Shown here piece after piece: positions 25,581 to 34,930 of a stretch of DNA of 44,609 nt. How positions within the stretch are numbered: position 1 is the first letter of the stretch; each line of letters starts with the position of its first letter. The notes under the pieces are model-generated. The model made no database searches, was not told where the DNA came from, and saw nothing but the letters and a program-made list of their open reading frames with translations. The position numbers and the translations under genes are program-made. Origin of the DNA: Euryarchaeota archaeon UBA558 (lineage in GTDB: Archaea; Thermoplasmatota; Poseidoniia; Poseidoniales; Thalassarchaeaceae); contig DAZE01000020.1 of assembly GCA_002507175.1 (NCBI GenBank), positions 78,030-122,638 of the forward strand, in the 5' to 3' direction.

Positions 25581-26525
25581 ATGGAAATTAAGTCCATTGT
25601 GACAATACTCTTATTTTCCATCTTGGGACTATCTCTGGGGGCCAACGCATCAATCATATCCTCAGATGATCCATGGGTAGATGCCACTGAAGGGATCACT
25701 AGTGGATCAACAGCAATCACATGGTTCCCTGCCAACCAGAATAACTCATCCTCAAGTACCTTGGACCACGCTCAGACAATCATAGAGGTCTATACAGCAA
25801 CTTGGTGCGAGACTTGCATTCCAGCAGAGGAAGCATTGAATGCAACAATTACGGACTACGATGTGAAGGTTGTGAAGTATCACAGGCACTTGTTCGAAAC
25901 AGAGGACCCATTTGGGAACAACAACACTGAAGGCCGTTGGCTCAGTAGGTATGGTCCTTCCGCCGTCCAGGCTGATTTCAATGCGAGGACTCCACCAACG
26001 GTGATTTTTGGAGGCGAAAGGATGCATATAGGCTCTTATCCGACCGCTGGCTTCTCGCTCGAGGAAGAGTATTCTACCAGCCTTGATAGCATCATGCGTC
26101 CTCCAATATCCAATTCCTCAGAGTTCACATTCACATGGGAGGATGGCACCTTTGAATGGTCCTGGAATTGGGAGGAAGATACCACTGCCTGCAGATCGAA
26201 TTGCGATAGTATTTCCACGGAGCTGTATCTGATGATTGTTGAGGACACAGCGTTTTTCCCAGAGGGATCCAACGGTGAAGAATACTATCACCGAATTCTA
26301 AGGGATGTCATTCCTCTAGGGGACAGCTCGATCGACTATATTCCTCCTCAGGCTTGGGACGAAGATGATGTATCCATCTTGATCGTCGTGGATTGGCAAG
26401 AGTCGCAGTCAGAAGAAACATTCCTTGAGGTTATACCCTCACTCGCGGTAGAATTGGTAATTTTATCCCTCGTCTTTACAGCCTTAATCACGCCAATAGA
26501 GGCAAAAAAACGCCGGGTTCAATAA
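25581..26525 (+). CDS. Secreted, membrane-anchored thioredoxin-like protein
   Basis: From the ATG at 25581 the product has 314 residues. It starts with a signal-type hydrophobic segment (IVTILLFSILGLSLGANA) and ends with a transmembrane helix (LAVELVILSLVFTALIT) followed by a basic KKRR tail, so most of the chain should face outside. Near residue 70, IIEVYTATWCETCIPAEEAL gives a thioredoxin-like CxxC active site (Cys76, Cys79), and ARTPPTVIFGGE fits the cis-proline loop. A second cysteine pair (ACRSNC) lies near residue 195. It is likely a thiol-disulfide oxidoreductase or sensor for exported proteins; its partner is unknown. A TTG two codons upstream is an alternative start. Confidence 0.8.
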   Translation: MEIKSIVTILLFSILGLSLGANASIISSDDPWVDATEGITSGSTAITWFPANQNNSSSSTLDHAQTIIEVYTATWCETCIPAEEALNATITDYDVKVVKYHRHLFETEDPFGNNNTEGRWLSRYGPSAVQADFNARTPPTVIFGGERMHIGSYPTAGFSLEEEYSTSLDSIMRPPISNSSEFTFTWEDGTFEWSWNWEEDTTACRSNCDSISTELYLMIVEDTAFFPEGSNGEEYYHRILRDVIPLGDSSIDYIPPQAWDEDDVSILIVVDWQESQSEETFLEVIPSLAVELVILSLVFTALITPIEAKKRRVQ

Positions 26526-26551
26526 CCCTCGATATTTTTTGAATTTCTAGC

Positions 26552-29500
26552 ATGTCACGCAAAGAGGGGTTGTCAGTTGAAGAAGTCCCCCCCGGCCCCC
26601 TGCCAAAATGGGTTTTAGACCACGCTGTCAATCAGGCAAAGCTTAGTCTAACAAAGAGTGAAAACAGCAAGATACTCTTCATACACCCAAACCAAGCCTC
26701 AAGGAGTGAAGTTCTGGACACATTGAGTGGATCCGTACCGGTTTTCGACAGATCAGCGCACCACACGATTCATTCACTGGCGCGAGTAATAGGCGAAGAC
26801 CTGCGAATCAAAAGACCCATAGAAGTTGACCCGGTGTTGGACGAGTCAATACATATGCTGGCAATTCGTGCTGCGGAGACTCTCAGATTCCCTATCCTCC
26901 ATCCGGATAATAAGAGAGAATGGCATAGAGGGAAAACAGAGGCGATTAGGGGGCTCCATAACGCATTGTTGTCCGAAGATCTACTGCACTCATGGGACGG
27001 AGCCCACGAAGCACTAGAGTTCAAGAAGATACTGGAGGAGAGTTCCAAGCCTTTGGGCGGACTCCACCCGGATTTATTCATATTGGAAGTCATTGAACAT
27101 CTTGAGAACGAGAATCAGGACACACCCTTCACCCTCGAGGGGATAGATGGCATATTGATGCTGGACCACGACCCCACGCTACCTAATTTAGAAGTGAGAT
27201 TTATCAGAAGTTTACTCCTTTATGTGCCCATTCACCAATTATCCCACACAGGAAGCTACCGACTCGGAGAACACGGACTCCAAATTGAGGACATATTCCC
27301 TGTTGACAAAAAGGAAGAATTGCCAAGTTGGATTCCCGTGCATACCCCCTCATCAACAAGACCTAGTCCAAAACCGCATGAGATTTCGATACGACTTGAA
27401 AGGCAGACTGTTGACACGGTTGCACAATTAATGAAGAAAAAGCGAGAGCACGATCCATACGCCTCGATTATTATTATCGATCCGTCTTGGGCCAAGAGAG
27501 AGCATGTATGGAACAGATGTGTTTCATCAATCAGATCTATGATTGATCCAAACATAGAATCAAACCCAAAGAATCCTATCCTGACATCATTAATCTCAGA
27601 CATGACAATCGCCATAGGCAGCCGTGGATTCTCGCTAGAAAAAACGCGAGAGTTGGGAAAAAGGGGGATTGTGTTCGAATTGTTCGAAACCCCTGCGCAT
27701 CCGAAAGACCCAGAAATTATCCCAATTTTTCATCCGGACCTTCTCGAGGCTTCAGCAATAAAAAATCACATAGTTGGCGGACAAGGATCACTCGTCGAAT
27801 GGCTCAAATCCCTCTCAACGACGTCTGATGATGACAGGGACTCACTCAGAAGAGAGCAAACCCAATGGTGGATGCTGATCGTGGCGAGCAATCTCTCGCC
27901 TCTACTGTCAAAGGAAGATCGTGAGAGCTTGAGAAATCCAATTTTTACAAGGGGGTGTATGAGTGGAGTGGACCTACCACTACCCTCTCAATCATCCAAT
28001 GCCAATGACTGGTTGGGGAGATATCTACAGATCATTGAGGCAAGAGGTCTTTCTCACGATAGTGGTGCTTTTGCGAATGATAGTCAAGAAGCTGTCGAGT
28101 ACGTGACCAGGAGAATAAGGAAATTCGAAATGATGACTAAGTCATTAGACTTCGAGATCACAAATTCGGGTGAAAAATGGGTAGAAAGAACTCAAAGAAT
28201 ACTTTCAGGATTCAAAAGAAAAAACAGCAATGTCAGGGACCCAAACATTCGCATTATGACTCCCAAACAGGCACTTGGATGCACAGCGGACCTAGTGCTA
28301 CTCACACACCTGTCGACAGAGTGGTCCATGCAAGTGAAAAAACCCCCCTATCTCAGCGAACAAGAAAGACTCACGCTGGGGATATCGAGTCCGGATAACG
28401 AGATAAAGTCAGCTAGACACTCGATGCAGCATCTCCTTAACGCAGCCCCCGAGGTGTATGTAATTCATGCAACCAAGGATGACCTAGCACATCCATCATT
28501 CATTCTCGATGAGTGGTTGAGTCAGAGACCTGATCATGATCCCAAATATCTGGAGACAAAATCCGAGCCCCACGGCCCACGGGACCGATTGATCAATGAT
28601 GGGAGGAGAATACTCAGTGGAGAGCCAGCCTCAAGAAAACCACTCAGCGGCTTCGGCCCACTGTTGAAGCTAAACCTCGACTTGGTCAATGATATAGCAT
28701 CCAGATCCCCTACTATACCAGATTCTGATGGCTTCCTACCTGATAGTTCTGTCCCATGGGTCACAACTCCACCGATCAAAGATATCGCAAATCCAACCTC
28801 GAAGGCCAAGAGAAACCCTCCAAGGAGGAATGGAAGATGGCCTGTAATCGGTGCGAGGAACACCAAATTCGTAAGTGCTACTGTGGACCCTAGGCCAATC
28901 CAAGGATGGAAAACAGATATACGGCAAAGAGAGTCAAGACAAGGGCACACCGGTATCAGGATGAATCGGAAAAAATGGTCCCCATACAGATTGAATAATT
29001 GGTTGGAATGCCCGAGAAAAGGCTGGTTGACAGATAAGCAGAACCTCTCGGAGGATGAGCGAACCAGCCAGGACCTCGATTCAAGAACCTACGGAAACAT
29101 ATTGCACGGGATTCATCATGATGTGATGTTTGAGACCTTAGGATTGAAGGAAGGGGAGGAATGCACATTGAACGACCTACATTCTCGAAAGAAATCCATC
29201 AAATCAAGCAAACACAACCAAGACGAGGTTATGATGATAGCCTTGACATCGTTATCAAAGAGGGCACCGTGGCTGACGAGATCTAATGCGACTTGTACAC
29301 AGAAACTTTGGATGCTAACTGGTATGAACACAGATGAGTGGAAAACCTGGCTGGCTAACCCCAAGCCGATTGAACCCAATGGGAGGGTAGGGTCGATGAT
29401 TGATGCTGAGATGCGAACGGACGGGTCAGCTCCGATAGCAATAGAATGGGCCCTATCCAAGAATTCACCGAAAATCGAGATTGAAATACCAAACGAATTA

Positions 29501-30124
29501 GTAGAAAATCACAGGAGGATCGTGCCATTCACGGCTACTGGAGTTATCGACAGAGTGGATCTCGTACCTTTCGACGAACAAGGGGAAAAATGGCACGACG
29601 ATGAAGGATCCAACCAAGTCGCGCCCCTCAGGTTGTTCGGATCTGACTGGAAACCAAGGCGCATGGTCATCATCAGAGATCTAAAGTCGAGGGAGGATTT
29701 TGAAAAGCCAAGGGATAGGCACGAGAGGGCATTGTTCGGCGAACTACAATTGGCACTCTATTCTAGAGCATGGGAGTTATCCCATCCTGGCGACCTTGTA
29801 GTTGGAGCTGGCATCACCACTTTGGGCTTTGACTCAAATCATTACATAGAAGCTTCAGAGCTTGCACCGAGTTGGGTCTTGGAGGGTGGTTTCGGGGAGG
29901 CCACCACATTGACTTGCGATATGTTCAGATTTGCTGATGAAGGCCCAGATACCAAATCTGACCACTTTCGTGCTTGGTTGACCCATAGAATGACTGTGGC
30001 ATCGAGCGTTGTTCACAATGCAAATTTAGGCTTCTACAACCCCACCCCCGATCCATCCATCTGTCGCTATTGCAAGGTGTCCAGTGTTTGTGACCAAGGT
30101 AAATATGGAGGGCAATCGGCATGA
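26552..30124 (+). CDS. addB: AddB-like nuclease/inactivated helicase subunit with 4Fe-4S nuclease domain
   Basis: The product has 1190 residues, close to bacterial AddB (about 1160). Residues 1-800 are helicase-like but lack a Walker A motif; AddB proteins vary in this respect. The segment ALGCTADLVLLTHLSTEW and the later SARHSMQHLLNAAPEVYVIHATKDD resemble AddB/RecC helicase remnants. The C-terminal nuclease begins at NNWLECPRKGW and has the PD-(D/E)XK core GVIDRVD (Asp1000), RDLKSRE (Asp1043, Lys1045) and GELQLALYSRAW. Four cysteines, Cys820 and Cys1171-x2-Cys1174-x5-Cys1180, reproduce the AddB Fe-S arrangement. The stop overlaps the start of the AddA-like gene by 4 nt (ATGA), implying one complex for DNA end processing. 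Bacterial-like; unusual in archaea. Confidence 0.85.
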   Translation: MSRKEGLSVEEVPPGPLPKWVLDHAVNQAKLSLTKSENSKILFIHPNQASRSEVLDTLSGSVPVFDRSAHHTIHSLARVIGEDLRIKRPIEVDPVLDESIHMLAIRAAETLRFPILHPDNKREWHRGKTEAIRGLHNALLSEDLLHSWDGAHEALEFKKILEESSKPLGGLHPDLFILEVIEHLENENQDTPFTLEGIDGILMLDHDPTLPNLEVRFIRSLLLYVPIHQLSHTGSYRLGEHGLQIEDIFPVDKKEELPSWIPVHTPSSTRPSPKPHEISIRLERQTVDTVAQLMKKKREHDPYASIIIIDPSWAKREHVWNRCVSSIRSMIDPNIESNPKNPILTSLISDMTIAIGSRGFSLEKTRELGKRGIVFELFETPAHPKDPEIIPIFHPDLLEASAIKNHIVGGQGSLVEWLKSLSTTSDDDRDSLRREQTQWWMLIVASNLSPLLSKEDRESLRNPIFTRGCMSGVDLPLPSQSSNANDWLGRYLQIIEARGLSHDSGAFANDSQEAVEYVTRRIRKFEMMTKSLDFEITNSGEKWVERTQRILSGFKRKNSNVRDPNIRIMTPKQALGCTADLVLLTHLSTEWSMQVKKPPYLSEQERLTLGISSPDNEIKSARHSMQHLLNAAPEVYVIHATKDDLAHPSFILDEWLSQRPDHDPKYLETKSEPHGPRDRLINDGRRILSGEPASRKPLSGFGPLLKLNLDLVNDIASRSPTIPDSDGFLPDSSVPWVTTPPIKDIANPTSKAKRNPPRRNGRWPVIGARNTKFVSATVDPRPIQGWKTDIRQRESRQGHTGIRMNRKKWSPYRLNNWLECPRKGWLTDKQNLSEDERTSQDLDSRTYGNILHGIHHDVMFETLGLKEGEECTLNDLHSRKKSIKSSKHNQDEVMMIALTSLSKRAPWLTRSNATCTQKLWMLTGMNTDEWKTWLANPKPIEPNGRVGSMIDAEMRTDGSAPIAIEWALSKNSPKIEIEIPNELVENHRRIVPFTATGVIDRVDLVPFDEQGEKWHDDEGSNQVAPLRLFGSDWKPRRMVIIRDLKSREDFEKPRDRHERALFGELQLALYSRAWELSHPGDLVVGAGITTLGFDSNHYIEASELAPSWVLEGGFGEATTLTCDMFRFADEGPDTKSDHFRAWLTHRMTVASSVVHNANLGFYNPTPDPSICRYCKVSSVCDQGKYGGQSA

Positions 30125-33100
30125 TCCGACTTAATTCCGGTCAAAGGTTAGCCCTCAATCTCGACGCGCATATAGCAGTCGACGCAGGAGCGGGAACAGG
30201 AAAAACCAACACTATTGTTGAGCGCGTGATCCAACACTATCTTTCACGAAGGCAGAGGGCTACAGAAATACTTCCAATGCCGGAGAGGCCTCGAAGAATA
30301 TCACTCAGTAGAGTGAGAAACGATACAAATGAACTCACGGATCCAAGCGAATGGGAGGGTCTCCTCCCAGGGGAGGTTGTACTACTCACATTCACAAATC
30401 TGGCAGCGGAGGAAATGAAAGGAAGGCTTCGAGATAGAATAAAGCAACTCTCAACTGGTTCGCTGGGCTCAACCCCTGAGGCTGACCCAAGACTGCGTTC
30501 TGAGGCAGACAAAGAACAATTGATGATGCTGCTTGAAGATGCTCCAATTGGCACCATAGATTCATTTTTCACTAGACTGATCAAACCGCATCTTGCCTCT
30601 CTCGGTGAACTCATGGATGCAGAGATCGTTACCGATGCGGAGAGAGGAACTTTGGAAATGGACACCATTGATGCATTCTGGTCACTCCCATCCAACCCGA
30701 ATCGTTTCACATACCTCGACTCTGAATTATTGCAAACCGACCAAACCAAAACAATACTTGAATCTAGAGATCGTCTGATTAAGACTTATTCGGGTAGAAA
30801 CAAGCTCAATAAAATCTTGAGGGGCCTTATGTCCAACTCAATATTGGTTGAGGAAGCGACGAGAAATCTCACTGTCGGCGACTCATTCTCGGCATCACTC
30901 TTAACAAAAGTCATGCTGAGTAGCGTCTGTTTACCAAAATTAGAACAAGCTTTCACTGATCTTCAATCTGATTCCAAAGAAACTGTCGACATACTCAAGA
31001 GCTACCGGCACATCTTCTCTAAATCTGGTTGGAATGAAGGAACCAGGGTAGACACTCTGGATACTCTGACCTCTCAAAATCCAGAGTCCCACGAGGATAA
31101 AATCTACTGGATTTCAAAGCTCCTTGCAATCTCCAAAAAGAGCCTATTTGGCGATGGGACGACATTCCCGAGGGACAGCATACCGACATCAGAAACCTGG
31201 CCATCTGGCGTATTGACTTACACAGGGATGGGGTCAAGCAAGGAAGCCAAGTTGGCCAAGAAAAAACTACAATACTCGATTTCCAAGATCAAACGAACAT
31301 TGTCGAGCAACGATAACACACACATCATGGAGGTTGCGAAGATATTCATGAGCTATATCGAAGTGCCAGGATTGATCCATGTTCCATACCCCCCGCCAAG
31401 TAGAGTCAATGCTGAGGGGAGGAAGGACTCATTTTCTCTTGATCCACGCTCGGAATCCAAACACCTTCAGGACCTCAGTATGGCGATGATCGGGCTTCTG
31501 GAAATTTCAAGGAACTTGAAGTTCAGACGAAAACTCAGGGATTTCGACGACGTCTCAAGACTCGCTGGGGAACTCCTTTTTCTCAGATGCCCTCGTGTTT
31601 GCAAGATAAGCCACTTCTATCCACGAAAAGTGATAGAAATACTCGATTCTGGACCCTCGGAACCGTGGCTGGATGACCACATTGAGAAGGCAATTTATGA
31701 GTTGCAAAAATCAATCGATCCCAGAAGTAGTGATAACCCACAACAAAATGCCGAAAGAGCATATTCCGATCTAAACAAAAGATGGGCGACGTTGAAGTCA
31801 ATTCGACGGAGGTTTCGGGCTTTTATCATCGATGAGGCTCAGGACAACTCGCCCCTGCAATGGAGGCTGTTAGCAAGGCTATGGGGGCCACGAGAGATAA
31901 AAATCGGTGAGAAAAACATACCAGAGACGCCTTGGCAACCTACGATTTGTTATGTGGGGGATGTCAAGCAGTCAATCTACGCTTTCAGGCACGCTGAAGC
32001 ATCGAGATTTCGAGAATTTACAAACCATTTGAGATCGATAAATAACTGGGAGTTTAGGAACATCTCAGCTCTGACCCATGAGCCCCCACTGAGGACCAAG
32101 GAGATGAGTAGAGACCCACGACATGATCACAACTCCCCCTTCACCACTGCTTCGAATATGAGAATCGCATCTGGAAGGGACCTAGAGCCGTGGGTCAGAT
32201 TCGATCAGGTTGACAGCGTCGATGAGACGTTGATTGAAAGTGACATAATCGCCAGGAAGGAAGGCCTGATTCGTTTAGATGTCAATTTCAGGACGAAATC
32301 CGGTTTGCTGAATGAGATGAACACTTGGTGGAGAGAGATATTCTCAGAAAAACATAGGACAATTCCTGAAGGTGGATGGTATGCAGATGCGCAAGACCTT
32401 AGATCCCCTAGTCCGAATGATTTTACTTACGGAGAGATGGAATCCACGGACCCTGCATTGGATAAAATTGAACAATTGCAGGGAGATGGCCACCTGGAGT
32501 GGATATGTCCAGTCATGAACCCTGAGTTCTCAGACCCCTCGCATGACTTGAGCATTCACATGAATCCCTTTGTAAGCAGCCTATCAGATAGAATCAATAA
32601 AAATGCCAGATTGATCGCTTTGAGGGTAAAAGCCCTCATGGACGGAACTCCCATCAAGATCAAGGGGGCCAACGGAAAATGGAAAGTGATAGAATCTGAC
32701 CCAGTGGAACCTGACGAAATCATGATCCTGATGGCAACCAGGACAGGAATTAGGGATGCGTTGTTGAGGGAATTTAGACAATTGGAAGTACCCGCTCATG
32801 CGGATTTAGAGGGCGATCTGTTCGATCAGCCTGTGGCTATGGCCATAGAAGCGCTAGTCCAGTTGTGCGCACGTCCAAACTCACGGCACCATCTAGCTTG
32901 GGTGGCCAGATCGCCCCTGATGGGCATGGCTGACGATGAATTGGACGATTTCCTTACCTCTACCCATCAAGATCAGAACCTACTCAAGAGCCTTTCAGAA
33001 TATCTCGGAGATACCCCATTGGGCAGTTTGGCCGATAGATGGCTGGACCTATCACAATCCGATAGAATCGTCCAAATGTTGGAGGAGACATTGGACCATT

Positions 33101-34878
33101 CGGATCTCTTAATTGCTTATCCAGATGACTCCGATAGGCAGAACGCCGAGCGAACAGTCACGGTAATCAAAGAAATTCTAGACAGAGAAGACGGATCATT
33201 GTTGGCCGTTGCCGATGCTTTGAGGTCCCTCAGAGAGGATAACCAAGGTGGAGTCAGAAGCATAACGAAACCTCCATCTGATACAGTTAGGCTGATGTCG
33301 ATCCACAAGTCGAAGGGCTTGGAGGCGAAGGTCGTAATCTTAGCGGACCTGTTCAGCGAAAGGCAAGTCGGGAACAAGCATCAGTCGCAGATGCGCTTTG
33401 GCGTTTCCTCAGACATATTCTCTGGGAATCCGAAGCCATGGGGAGGAAATCGAGCATTGAGATCAGGGGTATGGAATTATTCGAGTTTAATCAACAAATC
33501 AAGAAGGGACGCGGAAAACAGGAGGTTGCTATACGTCGCAGCTACCAGGGCGAGGGACAGTCTGATAATCGTGGGAGCACCTGATGGAGACAAGGCATCA
33601 GAGTGGATAAACGACCAAGGAGTGTCGTTTACTCACGATTCGAGGAAATACCCGCCTTTGGGGCACATGGTAACCAACTCAAAGAGACATCTAGATTGGG
33701 TGAATCGAAATCATGATTCCCAATGGTTAACATCGGATGACAAAAATAGTACGGAGGTGCCATTCCAGAGAGGAACGATAGTTTTGGATCCCATTTCGCT
33801 CTACGCGGAACATGACGGAACAAAAGGAGGGAACGGAACAAAATTCGTTTTGCTACACAGCCACGAGTGCATGTCCCAAAGCGTAAACAACGCTACACCA
33901 TACGTCCGGATGAAAAAAGCGTTGCAGGCCATTTCACTATCTCCCGATAGGGAGAAACCAGACTTTTCTCCCGTTGAATCTCCACCGAGATACATAAGGA
34001 TCGCACCGTCATCCTTGCATTTCCCAACAGACGATTCAAATTCTGAGATACTTCAAGGGAGGGAACCAAAAAGGAATTTGAATGAGACGCTGACCCCTGC
34101 AGAGTTGGGTACCATTGTTCACCGAATAGTGGAGGTCGGTGTGGGGAATTGTGGGACAGACCCAACTCCTCCCTTACCACACTCTTGGACGACTGGAAGG
34201 CCAAATCGATTGAACGATAGGACTCTTTTGAACACCGTACTGAAAGAGACTGGGGTAGGACCCATGACTGAATCTAAGGTGGAGGCAATTTCTGAATTGA
34301 TCAAGAACATTGAGGACGGTTACTTGGGTAGAATCACTAGAGGAGAGACCGTCAATGGACACACACTTCAAGGACTTCGGACAGAACTTCCCTTCTTGCT
34401 CTCGAAGAGAGTGGAGTTTGAACCCCTTGTTCATGGTCTGTGGACTCCGGATGGTAGGAGGGCAACAACCTTGGAAAGTAGAGCAGTTGTCCAGATGGAG
34501 GGGTTCATCGACATTGTGATCTGCACTCAGGACTCAGAGGGTAGGCAAACCATAAGGGCGGTCGACATAAAGACTGATTCAACAATGAGGATGCTGTCGG
34601 CAGAGGATCCCAGCGATTTCCACAACCCAGGCCCTGACTTTGAGGATCGAATGTTACTCCGTCATGGGATTCAACTTGCGATATACCATAATGCACTTGA
34701 AGCTATGAACGAGCAACTCCCGATTGAAGCACGGAGATTGGTACTGTCCCCTGCATTAATTTGGGCTGGAAACGGAAGGATGCTAGAATACCCAATCGAA
34801 GTCTTGCAAAACCTCAATTTGACGCTCGAATCTATCCTCGTCGAGACGGCCAGGGAACACCTGGCTCCTTCAAGCTGA
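30121..34878 (+). CDS. addA: AddA-like UvrD/RecB-family helicase-nuclease
   Basis: The product has 1585 residues, longer than typical AddA (about 1230). Superfamily 1A helicase motifs are complete: Q motif LNSGQRLAL, Walker A AGAGTGKT (Lys28), motif Ia LLTFTNLAAEEMKGRL, Walker B FIIDEAQD (Asp571, Glu572), motif III CYVGDVKQSIYAFR, motif V IHKSKGLEAKVV (near 1061) and motif VI LLYVAATRARDS (Arg1143). The C-terminus is a RecB-type nuclease: GTIVHRIVE (His1334), GFIDIV (Asp1464), VDIKT (Asp1482, Lys1484) and GIQLAIY. It should translocate 3' to 5' and cut one strand while AddB cuts the other, making 3' tails for recombination. The extra length lies mainly in the 1B/2B-like inserts (residues about 200-560 and 640-830). 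Confidence 0.9.
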   Translation: MIRLNSGQRLALNLDAHIAVDAGAGTGKTNTIVERVIQHYLSRRQRATEILPMPERPRRISLSRVRNDTNELTDPSEWEGLLPGEVVLLTFTNLAAEEMKGRLRDRIKQLSTGSLGSTPEADPRLRSEADKEQLMMLLEDAPIGTIDSFFTRLIKPHLASLGELMDAEIVTDAERGTLEMDTIDAFWSLPSNPNRFTYLDSELLQTDQTKTILESRDRLIKTYSGRNKLNKILRGLMSNSILVEEATRNLTVGDSFSASLLTKVMLSSVCLPKLEQAFTDLQSDSKETVDILKSYRHIFSKSGWNEGTRVDTLDTLTSQNPESHEDKIYWISKLLAISKKSLFGDGTTFPRDSIPTSETWPSGVLTYTGMGSSKEAKLAKKKLQYSISKIKRTLSSNDNTHIMEVAKIFMSYIEVPGLIHVPYPPPSRVNAEGRKDSFSLDPRSESKHLQDLSMAMIGLLEISRNLKFRRKLRDFDDVSRLAGELLFLRCPRVCKISHFYPRKVIEILDSGPSEPWLDDHIEKAIYELQKSIDPRSSDNPQQNAERAYSDLNKRWATLKSIRRRFRAFIIDEAQDNSPLQWRLLARLWGPREIKIGEKNIPETPWQPTICYVGDVKQSIYAFRHAEASRFREFTNHLRSINNWEFRNISALTHEPPLRTKEMSRDPRHDHNSPFTTASNMRIASGRDLEPWVRFDQVDSVDETLIESDIIARKEGLIRLDVNFRTKSGLLNEMNTWWREIFSEKHRTIPEGGWYADAQDLRSPSPNDFTYGEMESTDPALDKIEQLQGDGHLEWICPVMNPEFSDPSHDLSIHMNPFVSSLSDRINKNARLIALRVKALMDGTPIKIKGANGKWKVIESDPVEPDEIMILMATRTGIRDALLREFRQLEVPAHADLEGDLFDQPVAMAIEALVQLCARPNSRHHLAWVARSPLMGMADDELDDFLTSTHQDQNLLKSLSEYLGDTPLGSLADRWLDLSQSDRIVQMLEETLDHSDLLIAYPDDSDRQNAERTVTVIKEILDREDGSLLAVADALRSLREDNQGGVRSITKPPSDTVRLMSIHKSKGLEAKVVILADLFSERQVGNKHQSQMRFGVSSDIFSGNPKPWGGNRALRSGVWNYSSLINKSRRDAENRRLLYVAATRARDSLIIVGAPDGDKASEWINDQGVSFTHDSRKYPPLGHMVTNSKRHLDWVNRNHDSQWLTSDDKNSTEVPFQRGTIVLDPISLYAEHDGTKGGNGTKFVLLHSHECMSQSVNNATPYVRMKKALQAISLSPDREKPDFSPVESPPRYIRIAPSSLHFPTDDSNSEILQGREPKRNLNETLTPAELGTIVHRIVEVGVGNCGTDPTPPLPHSWTTGRPNRLNDRTLLNTVLKETGVGPMTESKVEAISELIKNIEDGYLGRITRGETVNGHTLQGLRTELPFLLSKRVEFEPLVHGLWTPDGRRATTLESRAVVQMEGFIDIVICTQDSEGRQTIRAVDIKTDSTMRMLSAEDPSDFHNPGPDFEDRMLLRHGIQLAIYHNALEAMNEQLPIEARRLVLSPALIWAGNGRMLEYPIEVLQNLNLTLESILVETAREHLAPSS

Positions 34879-34930
34879 GGCCATACATTATTGGGAATTC
34901 TCAATGTACTAGCGCATAATGGGAGGACAC

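Noticed and set aside
26552..34878. Defence island or Cas4-like CRISPR nuclease context for the RecB-type genes
   Set aside because: No CRISPR repeats, cas genes or defence genes are nearby, and the paired architecture fits AddAB better.
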